Below, piece after piece: positions 42,744 through 54,600 of a stretch of DNA of 64,000 nucleotides. Each line of letters begins with the position of its first letter. Positions within the stretch are counted from its first letter, which is position 1. Origin of the DNA: Closterium sp. Naga37s-1 (lineage: Eukaryota; Streptophyta; Zygnematophyceae; Desmidiales; Closteriaceae); the NCBI GenBank assembly GCA_947471745.1, contig CANJKZ010000115.1, positions 62,001 through 126,000 on the forward strand. Reading direction: 5' to 3'. The notes beneath the pieces were generated by a model. The model saw only the letters and a program-made list of their open reading frames with translations, was not told the origin of the DNA and made no database searches. The translations under genes and the position numbers were made by a program.

Positions 42744-42754
42744 CTCTGATACCA
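42744..42754 (-). promoter_or_regulatory. copia-E primer-binding site
   Basis: TGGTATCAGAG on the minus strand, continuing CGATTGAGG, two bases inside the 5' LTR. It is complementary to the 3' end of plant-type initiator methionine tRNA, the standard first-strand primer for copia elements. Confidence 0.85.
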
Positions 42755-42756
42755 CT

Positions 42757-43624
42757 TGTTAGAGATTAAGGACGGAGTCTAAGAAAATTAGGGGCCGAAA
42801 TAACTCAAAATCGTTGGACTATAATTCTGGACAGAAATGTCGACTTCATAAGAAACGCCGTCGACGAAACGTTCACTGTTTAAACTTCACCAATTTCAGA
42901 TATGTTGTAGCCTTAGACTGGAGCTACGATTCACAATTTGAGTCGTATTGAAAGGTGAAGTAAACCTTGAGTTATGAATTTCGGCACACTGGGGGGTATG
43001 CTGGAGCTGAAACTTAACTCACTTACAATTGTTTTCACAAGTTCCACACAAGAGAATTAGAGTAGCTAGAAACCAGGTAGGAGAGGATGAGGAGGACGAG
43101 AGGGAAGGTCCCAAGGGAGGCCCCAACCAAGGAAACCACATAAGCACACATTTCCCCTCCCTATAGGCACCCCAACTTTGACCTTTGTCACTTTCCCAAC
43201 CCATGCTATCCACCTCACCCAACTTGGTCACACTTGCCAACCTGGTTTGGTTTCTCCCAACCATTTGGCATCATCTACAGTGATGGTGACGAATTTCCCA
43301 ACCCCAAATGGTCTATACCCCATATGGAGTCACCCCACAAATTCCCATAGTCGCCGCAACCAAATTTGAAGAACATACGAACTTCGAACGTTCGTAACTT
43401 TCTCATTCGTGCTCCGATTGAAGTGATTATTGTTTCGTTGGAAAGCTCTCGAGAAGAGAAGTCATTTCAGATATCTGCTTAAACAAAATAACATTCATAC
43501 ACACTCAGATAATCCAAACCAAGCCAGACATAAATTCTTACGCACGCACACAACACGCATGCAACGCATGAACATAGGATGGGAGGCAGACAGACGTAAA
43601 TGCATGTGATAGCATCACACAACA
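42757..43624 (-). repeat. copia-E 5' LTR
   Basis: 868-bp copy of the direct repeat with TG at 42757 and CA at 43623-43624. It differs from the 3' copy by scattered substitutions and small indels, implying a moderate age. Confidence 0.88.
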
Positions 43625-43629
43625 CACCT

Positions 43630-45215
43630 GTCCCTGTCACCACCAACGAAAGCGAACGTATCGGCCCTGGTTTTGCACCAAACCCAGAACTGGAACGAAG
43701 CTGACTCTCCCAAGGATGAAGTACAGACTCGTTACAAGACTACCGATTTACAGATATTGGGACTTGCTATAACTGTACGAAATTCAGCAACCCCTTACAG
43801 AACCCAAAACTATCGACCATGCGCTCACGAGGCCTCACCGTGAGAAATGGTGCGAAGCTATGGATAGGGAACTCAACACACTCACTGACCGCAACATGTG
43901 GGACCCGATCCCACTCTCGGCAGTAGCTAGTCACAACGTACTCTCCGGCAACAGATGAGACAATTGAGCGTTTTAAAGCGCGCGGTGTGGTTTGCGGCTC
44001 CAATCAAACTCACTGCGTCGATCACAAAAAAACCTTTGCGCAAGTTAGTTGACAAACATATTTGCAATTTCTTCTCGCAATTGCAGTTGCATTTTGGTGG
44101 ACGCTTTCGTTCTCGTTGAGTAGCCGCACGTCACGGCTACCGACCCTTCAAAAGTGTGCAAGCTGAATAAGTCGCTCTACGTGATTAAGCAGGCACCGTG
44201 TCTGTAGTGAAAGCATCTTCATTCTTGTCTTCTTCGCATTTGTTTCCGACAGCTACCCCACAATCAATGCATGTAATGTCTTGGCTGCGGCGGCGCCTAC
44301 ATCCTTCCAGTCGTCTGCGCTGACAATTTGGTATACATTGGCACCTTGCCCACCATTCTCAGTTACTTTGAAGGGGAGCTTCAAACTAATCTCATGCTTA
44401 CGATTTTGGACACCGTGACACAAAAAGTTGGGTTGGAAATCGTCGAAACACCTACGGAAGTTCCACTATCGGCTACTATGTACGCGGAAACACTCATTAG
44501 ACCCTTCCATATCCCGCCGATTACCACAGTGACCCCGTATCATTCCTCGCTTCCTGATGACAAGGAGCCACTATCTTGGCTATCTTCTGTTTGCCGCGGT
44601 CACTTGTAGCCCCGACATGTCCTACACGGCTAGCCAGCTCGCTCAATTTCTGAAGTGACATGAAGGGGAGAACCAAAGGGAGTTGGAAGTTGCAATGCCT
44701 TATTTTGTCTCTACTTCGATGACTAGACTCACCTACCACAAAAAACTGCGGGTGATATTTCTAACAAGCGTTGTCGTAGGGGATTTATGTTCCATCTTGA
44801 ACCAGTTGGGACTGTCTATTGGCAGTCGAGCTAGTAATTTTTTTTAGCTCTTTCATATGCGGAAGCCGTCGCATGCACAGCAACAAAGGAATGACTTTAC
44901 CTTCGCGAGTTGCTTAATGAAGCAAAGCTGGTGCATGTTCCGAAGTTTCGAAATTTATGTGACAATCAATTTGCTTTTTGAATTGCTAACAACACTGGAT
45001 TCACGAATAGGACAAAGAATATCTCTCTCCGGTACTCCTTTGTTAATGACAAGATCGAGCAGGGCAAGTTCCACCAACAATATTGTCCAGCTAGTGAGAT
45101 GGCAGCGACTTTCTTGACAAAGAGGCTGCCTTGTCCAAAGGTCCAGTACTACATGATGCTGACTGATCTCGGCCAGATCACCAACACCAGGGACACTACC
45201 GAACTCCAAAATTGA
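43630..45215 (+). pseudogene. copia-D reverse transcriptase and RNase H remnants
   Basis: Beyond the copia-E insertion the plus strand reads EAMDRELNTLTDRNMWDPIP, the usual start of copia polymerase, and FKARGVVCGSNQTHCVDHKK. Later come RNase H pieces: LSYAEAVACTATKE, then NRTKNISLRYSFVNDKI and FLTKRLPCPK. Stops and shifts are frequent. The G8 tract and right LTR follow immediately. Confidence 0.7.
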
Positions 45216-45603
45216 GGGGGGGTGTTGAGGTAAAAGACAGTACTTATGTCACAATTAAACGGTTCAATTTCTTTAGCTCTTTATTGTAGTTTTACTATAG
45301 CATATACATGTTCGTTTGTATAACAGTCAGGGGCACGAATATTCTCTTGACTATTTTGCATGAGGCTACAGTAGATGTACTGTTTAGAACGTTGTCTCGC
45401 TAAAAGCGAACAACGCCTTCTAGCCGTATTCATCATCCAATAGGTACATCTTGGAGGAGTATATTATTTGTCATTTTTTTTTTTATTATTGTTAAGGAAT
45501 TCTAAGTCCTCCAATGTGTTACATTATATAAATAAAGTCTCTATAACATCCTACAGGCATATTTTCAGCCCAACATGTACACATTTGCTGAAATTTGCTA
45601 GGG

Positions 45604-48600
45604 TGGACAATTATGACCAATGGGCCTATTGGTCCAATGGACCTTTTGGACCAACCGACCTGTTGGTCCAATGGACCGGTTGGCCCCGTTGGTCCAGTGG
45701 ACCGGTTGACCAACTGGCCTGTTGGTCCAATGGACCGGTTGGACCAACTGACTTGTTGGCCCAATGGACCGGTAGGACCGGCTGGCCTATTGGTCCAATG
45801 GACCGGTTGAACCAACTGGCTTGTTGGTCCAATGGACCGGTTGAACCAACGTGGCCTGTTGGTCCAATAAACCAGTTAGACCAAACTGGCCTGTTGGTCC
45901 ACTGGACCGGTTGGACAAACCTGGCCTGTTGGTCCAATGGACTGGCTGGACCAACTGGAATGTTGATCCAATGGACCGGCTGGACCAACTATAGTGTTGG
46001 TCCAATGGACTTGTTGGACCAACTAGCCGGTTGGTCCAATTGACCGGTTTGACAAACTAACCCATTGGTCTAGCGAACCGGTTGGACCAATTAGCGTGTT
46101 GGTCCAATTGACTGGTAGGAACAAATGGCCGGTTGGTCCAATGGACCAATTGGACAAACTGGCCTGTTGGTCCAATGGACCTGGCTTGTTGGTCCAATGG
46201 ACCGGTTGGACAAGCTGGCCAGTTCGTCCACTGGATCGGTTGGACCTGCTAACGTCTTGGTAAATTGGACTCGTTGGACCAATTGGCTGGTTGGTCCAAT
46301 GGACTTGTTTGACCAACTGGCCTGTTGGTCCCAACCGCTTGGACCAACTTGCTGGTTGGTCCAATTGACCGGTAGGACCAACTGGCCCGTTGGTCCAATG
46401 GACTGGTTGGACCAACTGGCCTGTTGGTCTAATGGACTGGTTGGACCAATTGGCTTGTTGGTCCAGTAGACCAATTGGACCAACAAGCCTGGACCGGTTG
46501 GACCAACTGGTGTGTTGGTCCAATGGACAAGCGGGCCAACTGGCCCGTTGGTCCAATTGACTAGTTGGACCAACTAGAAAGTTTGTCAAATGGACTGGTT
46601 GGACCAACTGGCCCCTTCGTCTACTGGACCGATTGGACCAACTGGCCCGTTGGTCAACTAGACCGGTTTGACCATCTGGCCCGTTGGTCCACTGGACCGG
46701 TTGGACCAACTAGCTCGTTGGTCCAATGGACCAGTTGGACCAACTGGCCCGTTGGTCGAATGGACCGGTTGGACGAACTTCCCTTTTAGTCCAATGGACC
46801 AATTGGACCAACTGGCATGTTCTTCCAGTGGACCGGATGGACCAACTGGCCCGTTGGTCAAATGGACCGGTTGGATTAACTGGCCCGTTGGTCCAATGGA
46901 CCGGTTGGACCAACTGGCCTGTTGGTCGACTAAGCCCGTTGGACCAACTGGCCAAATAGTCCAATGGACCGGTTGGACCAACTGGCCTGTTCGCCTAGTG
47001 GACCGGTTGGACCAACTCAACTGTTGGTCCAACTCTCCTGTTGGTCGAATGGATTGGTTGAACCAACTGGCTTGCAAGTCCACTGGACCTGTTGGAGCAA
47101 CTGGCTTGTTTGTCCAATGGACCGGTTGTACCAACTGCGTGTTGGTCCAAAGGACCAGTTGGAGCAACTGGCCCGTTGGTCCAATGGACGGGATGGACCA
47201 ACTGGCCCGTTGGTCCAATGGATCGGATGGACAAACTGGCCATTTGGTCCAATGGACCGGTTGGACCAACTGTCCCGTTGGCGGAATGGAACGGTTGGAC
47301 AACTGGTCTGTTTGCCCAATGGACCGGTCGGACCAACTGGCCCGTTGGTCCACTGGACCGGTTTGACCAACTCGCCTGTTGGTCCCAATCGGTTGGACCA
47401 ACTTGCCCGTTGGTCCAATGGATTGGTTGGGCCAACTTGCCTGTTGGTCCAATGGACCGGTTGGACCAAATGGCTTGTTGGTCCAATGCACCAGTTGGAC
47501 CAACTGCCCTTTTCGTCCAATGGGCCGGTTGGACCAACTGGCTTGTTGGTCCAATGGGCCGGTTGGACCAACTGGCTTGTTGGTCCAATGGACCAAATGG
47601 ACCAACAGGCCTGTTGGACCACTGGACTGGTTGGACAAACTGGCCTGTTGGGCCAATGGACAGGTTGGACCAACTAGCTCGTTGGTCCAATCGACCGGTT
47701 GGACCAACTGGACAGTTGGTCAAATGGACCGGTTGGACCATCTGGCCCGTTGGTCCACAGGAACGGCTGGACCAACTGGCTCATTGGTCCAATGGACTAG
47801 TTGGACCAACTGGCCCGTTTGTCGAATGGACCGGTTGGACCATCTGGCCCGTTAGTCCAATGGACCAGTTGGACAAAGTAACCTGTTGGTCCACTGGACC
47901 CATTGGACCAACTAGCCGATAAGTCCAATGGACCGGTTGGACCAACTGGCCTGTTCTTCTAGTGGACCAGTTGGACCAACTGGCCTGTTGGTCCAATGGA
48001 CCGGTTGGACCAACTTGCCACCTGGTCAAATGGACCGGTTGGACCAACTAGCCTATTGGTCCACTGGACCTGTTGGACCAATTGGCCAATTTGTCCAATG
48101 GACCGGTTGGACCAACTGTCCTCTTGCTCAAATGGATGGATGGATCAACTCGACTGTTGTTCCAATAAACCTGTTGGCCCAATTGCCCTATTGGTCCAAT
48201 GGACCGGTTGGACCAAGTGGCGTGTTAATCCAATGGACCGGTTGGACAAACTGGCCAGTTGGTCCAATGGACCGGTTGGACCAACTGGCCTGTTGGTCCA
48301 ATGGACCGGTTGGACCAACTGGGCTATGGGTCAAACTGTCCTGTTGGTCGAATGGACTGGTTGGACCAACTGGCTTGTTGGTTCACTGGACTGGTTGGAC
48401 CAACTGGCCTGTTAGTCCACTGGACCGGTTGGACCATCTGGCCTGTTGGTCCACTGGACCGGTTGCACCAACTGGCTCGTTGGTCCAATGGACCGGTTGG
48501 ACCAACTGGCCCGTTGGTCGAATGGACCTGTTGGATCAACTGGCACGTTAGTCCAATGGACCGGTTGGACCAACGGGCTTGTTGGTCCACTGGACCCGTT

Positions 48601-51600
48601 GGACCAACTTGCCTTTCAGTCCAATGGACCGGTTGGACCAACTGTCCTGTTCTTCCAGTGGACCGGTTGGACCAACTGGCCCGTTGGTCAAATGGACCGG
48701 TTGGACCAACTTGCGCGTTGGTCCAATGGACCGGTAGGACCAACTGGCCCGTTGATCCAATGGACCGGTTGGACTAATTGGCCCGTTGGTCCAATGGACT
48801 GGTTGGACGAACTTCCCTTTTAGTCCAATGGACCAATTGGACCAACTTGCATGTTCTTCCAGTGGACTGGATGGACCAACTGGCCCGTTGGTCAAATGGA
48901 CCGGTTGGACCAACTGGCCCGTTGGTCCAATGGACCGGTTGGACCAACTGGCCTGTTGGTCGACTAAGCCCGTTGGACCAACTGGCCAAATAGTCCAATG
49001 GACCGGTTGGACCAATTGGCCTGTTTGCCTAGTGGACCGGTTGGACCAACTGGCCAGTTTGTCCACTGGTCTGTTGGTCTAATGGACTGGTTGGACCAAC
49101 TCAACTGTTGGTCCAACTCTCCTGTTGGTCGAATGGATTGGTTGAACCAACTGGCTTGCAAGTCCACTGGACCAGTTGGAGCAACTGGCTTGTTTGTCCA
49201 ATGGACCGGTTGTACCAACTGCGTGTTGGTCCAAAGGACCAGTTGGAGCAACTGGCCCGTTGGTCCAGTGGACCGGTTGGACCAACTGGCCCGTTGGTCC
49301 AATGGATCGGATGGACAAACTGGCCATTTGGTCCAATGGACCGGTTGGACCAACTGTCCCGTTGGCGGAATGGAACGGTTGGACAACTGGTCTGTTTGCC
49401 TAATGGACCGGTCGGACAAACTGGCCCGTTGGTCCACTGGACCGGTTTGACCAACTTGCCTGTTGGTCCCAATCGGTTGGACCAACTTGCCCGTTGGTCC
49501 AATGGATTGGTTGGGCCAACTTGCCTGTTGGTCCAATGGACCGGTTGGACCAAATGGCTTTTTGGTCCAATGGACCAGTTGGACCAACTGCCCTTTTCGT
49601 CCAATGGGCCGGTTGGACCAACTGGCTTGTTGGTCCAATGGACCAAATGGACCAACAGGCCTGTTGGACCACTGGACTGGTTGGACAAACTGGCCTGTTG
49701 GGCCAATGGTCAGGTTGGACCAACTAGCTCGTTGGTCCAATCGACCGGTTGGACCAACTGGACAGTTGGTCAAATGGACCGGTTGGACCATCTGGCCCGT
49801 TGGTCCACAGGAACGGCTGGACCAACTGGCTCATTGGTCCAATGGACTAGTTGGACCAACTGGCCCGTTTGTCGAATGGACCGGTTGGACCATCTGGCCC
49901 GTTAGTCCAATGGACCAGTTGGACAAAGTAACCTGTTGGTCCACTGGACCCATTGGACCAACTAGCCGATAAGTCCAATGGACCGGTTGGACCAACTGGC
50001 CTGTTCTTCTAGTGGACCAGTTGGACCAACTGGCCTGTTGGTCCAATGGACCGGTTGGACCAACTTGCCACCTGGTCAAATGGACCGGTTGGACCAACTA
50101 GCCTGTTGGTCCACTGGACCCGTTGGACCAATTGGCCAATTTGTCCAATGGACCGGTTGGACCAACTGTCCTCTTGCTCAAATGGATGGATGGATCAACT
50201 CGACTGTTGTTCCAATAAACCTGTTGGCCCAATTGCCCTATTGGTCCAATGGACCGGTTGGACCAAGTGGCGTGTTAATCCAATGGACCGGATGGACCAA
50301 CGGGCCTGTTGGTCCAATGGACCGGTTGGACCAACTGGGCTATGGGTCAAACTGTCCTGTTGGTCGAATGGACTGGTTGGACCAACTGGCTTGTTGGTCC
50401 ACTGGACTGGTTGGACCAACTGGCCTGTTAGACCAATGGACCGGTTGGAGCAACTGGCCCGTTGGTCCAATGGACCGGTTGGACCAACTGGCCCGTTGGT
50501 CCAATTGACCGGTTGGACCAACTGGACAGTTGGTCAAATAGACCGGTTGGACCAACTGGCCCGTTGGTCCACTGGACCGGTTGGACCATCTGGCCCGTTG
50601 GTCCACTGGACCGGTTGCACCAACTGGCTCGTTGGTCCAATGGATCAGTTGGACCAACTGGCCCGTTGGTCGAATGGACCTGTTGGATCAACTGGCACGT
50701 TAGTCCAATGGACCGGTTGGACCAACTAGCTTGTTGGTCCACTGGACCCGTTGGACCAACTTGCCTTTCAGTCCAATGGACCGGTTGGACCAACTGTCCT
50801 GTTCTTCCAATGGACCGGTTGGACCAACTGGCCCGTTGGTCAAATGGACCGGTTGGACCAACTGGCGCGTTGGTCCAATGGACCGGTAGGACCAACTGGC
50901 CCGTTGATCCAATGGACCGGTTGGACTAATTGGCCCGTTGGTCCAATGGACTGGTTGGACCAACTGGCCTGTTGGTCTAATGGACCGGTTTGACCAATTG
51001 GCTTGTTGGTCCAATGGACCGGTAGGACCAACCGGGCTGTTGGTCCATTGGACCGGTTGGACCAACTGGCCGGTTGGCAAATGGACCGGTTGGACCAACT
51101 TTGGACCAACTTTGGACCAATTGGCCTGTTCGTCCAATGGACCGGTTTGACCAAATGGCTTGTTGGTCCAATGGACCAATTGGACCAACAGGCCTGGACC
51201 GGTTGGACCAACTGGCGTGTTGGTCCAATCGACTGGTTGGACCAACTGGATAGTTAGTCAAAAGGACCAGTTGAACCAACTGGCCATTTTGTCCACTGGA
51301 CCGGTTGGACCAACTAGCCCATTGGTCCATTGGACCGGTTGGACCATCTGGCCCGTTGGCCCACTGGACCGGTTGGACCAATTGGCTCGTTGGTCCATTG
51401 GACCGGTTGGACCAACTGGCCCGTTGGTCGATGGACCTGTTGGACCAACTGTCGCGTTAGTCCAATGGACCGGTTGGACCAACTGGCTTAATCGTCCAGT
51501 GGACCGGTTGGACCAACTGGCCCGTTGGTCCAATGGACCTGTAGGACCAACTGTCCTGTTGGTCGAATGGATGGTTGGACCAACTCGCTTGTTGTTCCAA

Positions 51601-54600
51601 TAAACCTGTTGGCCCAACTGCCCTATTGGTGCAATGGACCGGTTGGACCAACTGGCGTGTTAATCCAATGGACCGGTTGGTCCAACTGACCAGTTGGTCC
51701 AATGGATTGGTTGGATCAACTTGGCTATTGGTCCAACACTCCTGTTGGTCGAATGGACTGTTTGGAACAACTAGCTTGCTGGTCCACTGGACCGGTGGGA
51801 CCAACTGGCTTGTTTGTCCAATGGACCAGTTGGACCAACTGCGTGTTGGTCCAAAGGACCAGTTGGAGCAACTGGCCCGTTGGTCCAATGGACCGGTTGG
51901 ACCAACTGGCCCGTTGGTGCAATGGACCGGTTGGACCAACTGACCATTTGGTCCAATGGACCGGTTGGACCAACTGTCCCGTTGGTCGAATGGACCAGTC
52001 GGACCAATTGGACCGTTGGTCCACTGGACCAGTTTGATCAACTCGCCTGTTGGTCCCAATCGGTTGGACCAACTTGCTGGTTGGTCCAATGGACCGGTTG
52101 GACCAACTGGCTTGTTGGTCCAATGGACCAGTCGGACAAACTGGCCCGCTAGTTGGACAAACTTGCCTGTTGGTCCAATGGACCTGTTGGACCAATTGGC
52201 TTGTTGGTCCAACGGACCAGTTGGACCAACTTTTGACCAACAGGCCTGTTGGACCACTTGACTGGTTGGACCAACTGACATGTTGGTCCAATGGACCGGT
52301 TGGACCAACTGGACAGTTGGTCGAATGGACCGGTTGGACCAACTGGCCCATTCGTCCACTAGACCGGTTGGACCAACAGGCCCGTTGGTCCACTGACCGG
52401 TTGGACCAACTGACTCGTCGGTCCAATGGACCGGTTGGACCAACTGGGCCGTTAGTCCAATGGACCGGTTGGACCAACTGGCATGTTGGTCCACTGGACC
52501 CGTTGGACCAACTTGCCTTTCAGTCCAATGGACCGGTTGGACCGACTGGCCTATTCTTCTAGTGGACCGGTTGGACCAGCTGGCCCGTTGGTCCAATGGA
52601 CCGGTTGGACCAACTGGCCCGTTGGTCAAATGAACCGGTTGGACCAACTGGCCCGTTGCTGCAATGGACCGGTTGGACCAACTGGCATGTTGGTCCACTG
52701 GACCCGTTGAACCAACCGGCCAATTGGTCCAAAGGACCGGTTGGACCAACCGGCCTGTTCGTCCAGTGGACCGGTTGTACCAATAGGCCCGTTGGGGACA
52801 GGTAGGACCAAGTGGCTCGTTGGTCCATTGGACCGGTTGGACCAACCGGCCCGTTGGTCGATGGACCTGTTGGACCAACTGGCCGGTTAGTCCAATGGAC
52901 CGGTTGGACCAACTGGCCTGTTCGTCCAGTGGACCGGTTGGACCAACTGGCCCGTTAGTCCAATGGACCTGTAGGACCAACAGTCCTGTTGGTCGAATGG
53001 ATGGTTGGGCCGACTCGCTTGTTGTTCCAATAAACCTGTTGGACCAACTGGCGTGTTAATCCAATGGACCGGTTGGACCTACTGACCAGTTGGTCCAATG
53101 AACCGGTTGGACCAACAGGTCTGTTGGTCCAATGGACTGGTTGGACCAACTGGGCTGTTGGTCCAACTCTTCTGTTGGTCGAATGGACTGGTTGGAACAA
53201 CTAGCTTGCTGGTCCACTGGACCGGTTGGACCAACTGCGTGTTGGTCCAATGAACCTGTTGGAGCAATGGCCCGTTGGTCCAATTGACCGGTTGGACCAA
53301 CTGGCCCGTTGGTTCAATGGACCGGTTGGACCAACTGTCCCGTTGGTCCACTAGACCAGTTTGACGAACTCGCCTGTTGGTCCCAATCGGTTGGACCAAC
53401 TTGCTAGTTGGTCCAATGGACCGGTCGAACCAACTGGCTTATTGGTCCAATGGACCGGTCGGACAAACTGGCCCGCTGGTTTGACAAACTTGCCTGTTGG
53501 TCCAATGGACCTGTTGGACCAATTGGCTTGTTGGACCAAAGGACCAGTTGGACCAACTTTGGACCAACAGGCTTGTTGGACCAATTGACTGGTCGGACCA
53601 ACTGGCGTGTTGGTCCAATGGACAGGTTGGACCAACTGGCCCGTTGGTCCAATCGACCGGTTGAACCAACTGGACAGTTGGTCGAATGGACCAGTTGGAC
53701 CAACTGGCCCCTTCGTCCACTGGACCGGTTGGATCAACTGGCCCGTTGGTCCACTGGACCGGTTGGACCATCTGACCCATTGGTCCACTGACTGGTTGGA
53801 CCAACTGGCTCGTTGGTCGATGGACCTGTTGGACCAACTGGCTCGTTGGTCCAATGGACCGGTTGAACCAACTGGCTCGTTGGTCGATGGACCTGTTGGA
53901 CCAACTGGCCCGTTAGTCCAATGGACCGGTTGGACCAACAGGCCTGTTGGTCCACTGGACCCGTTGGACTAACTTGCCTTTCAGTCTAATGGACCGGTTG
54001 GACCAACTGGCCTGTTCTTCCAGTGGACCGGTTGGACCAACTGGCCTGTTGGTCCAATGGACCGGTTGGACCAACTGGCCCGTTGGTCAAATGGACCGGT
54101 TAGACCAACTGGCCCGTTGGTGCAATGGACCGGTTGGACCAACTTGCATGTTGGTCCAATGGACCCGTTGGACCGACTGGCCAATTTGTCCAATGGACCG
54201 GTTGGACCAACGGGCCTATTCGTCCAGTGGACCGGTTGGACCAACTGGCCCGTTGGTCCAATGGACCGGTAGGACCAACTGTCCTGTTGGTCGAATGGAT
54301 GGTTGGACCAACTCGATTGTTGTTCCAATAAACCTGTTGGCCCAATTGCCCTATTGGTCCAATAGACCGGTTGGACCAACTGGCCAATTGGTTGATGGAC
54401 CGGTTGGACCAACTAGCCCGTTGGTCCAATGGACCGGATGGATTAACTGGCCCGTTGGTCCAATGGACCGGTTGGACCAACTGGCCATTTGGTCCAATGG
54501 ACCGCTTGGACCAACTGTTCCGTTGGCGGAATGGACCGGTTGGACCAACTCGCCTGTTGGTCCCAATCGGTTGGACCAACTGGCCCGTTGGTCCAATGGA

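Larger units (their letters stand above)
38625..43624 (-). mobile_element. Ty1/copia element copia-E, 5.0 kb, nested in copia-D, lacking reverse transcriptase
   Basis: LTRs at 38625-39485 (861 bp) and 42757-43624 (868 bp) are near-identical direct repeats with TG/CA ends. CACCT flanks both sides (38620-38624, 43625-43629), a perfect 5-bp duplication. On the minus strand, two bases after the 5' LTR, is TGGTATCAGAGCGATTGAGG (42754-42735), an excellent initiator-Met primer-binding site. The 3.27-kb interior encodes gag, protease and integrase, but only about 190 bp separate the post-integrase linker from the 3' LTR, so polymerase and RNase H are missing. Confidence 0.9.
34805..45575 (+). mobile_element. 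Old Ty1/copia element copia-D, split by copia-E
   Basis: LTRs at 34805-35168 (364 bp) and 45223-45575 (353 bp) align along their length (for example TTGTAGTTTTAC, GGCGCGAATATTCTC against GGCACGAATATTCTC, and TTCAGCCCAACA at the ends), with TG/CA termini. The flanks TCTAC (34800-34804) and TGTAC (45576-45580) match at 4 of 5 bases, a decayed target duplication. TGATATAAGAGC after the left LTR is a mutated initiator-Met primer-binding site, and a G8 tract ending AATTGAGGGGGGGG sits just before the right LTR. Between 35169 and about 36160 only decayed leader/gag sequence is present, including a hairpin at 35238-35261. Copia-E (38625-43624) is inserted inside. Confidence 0.8.
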
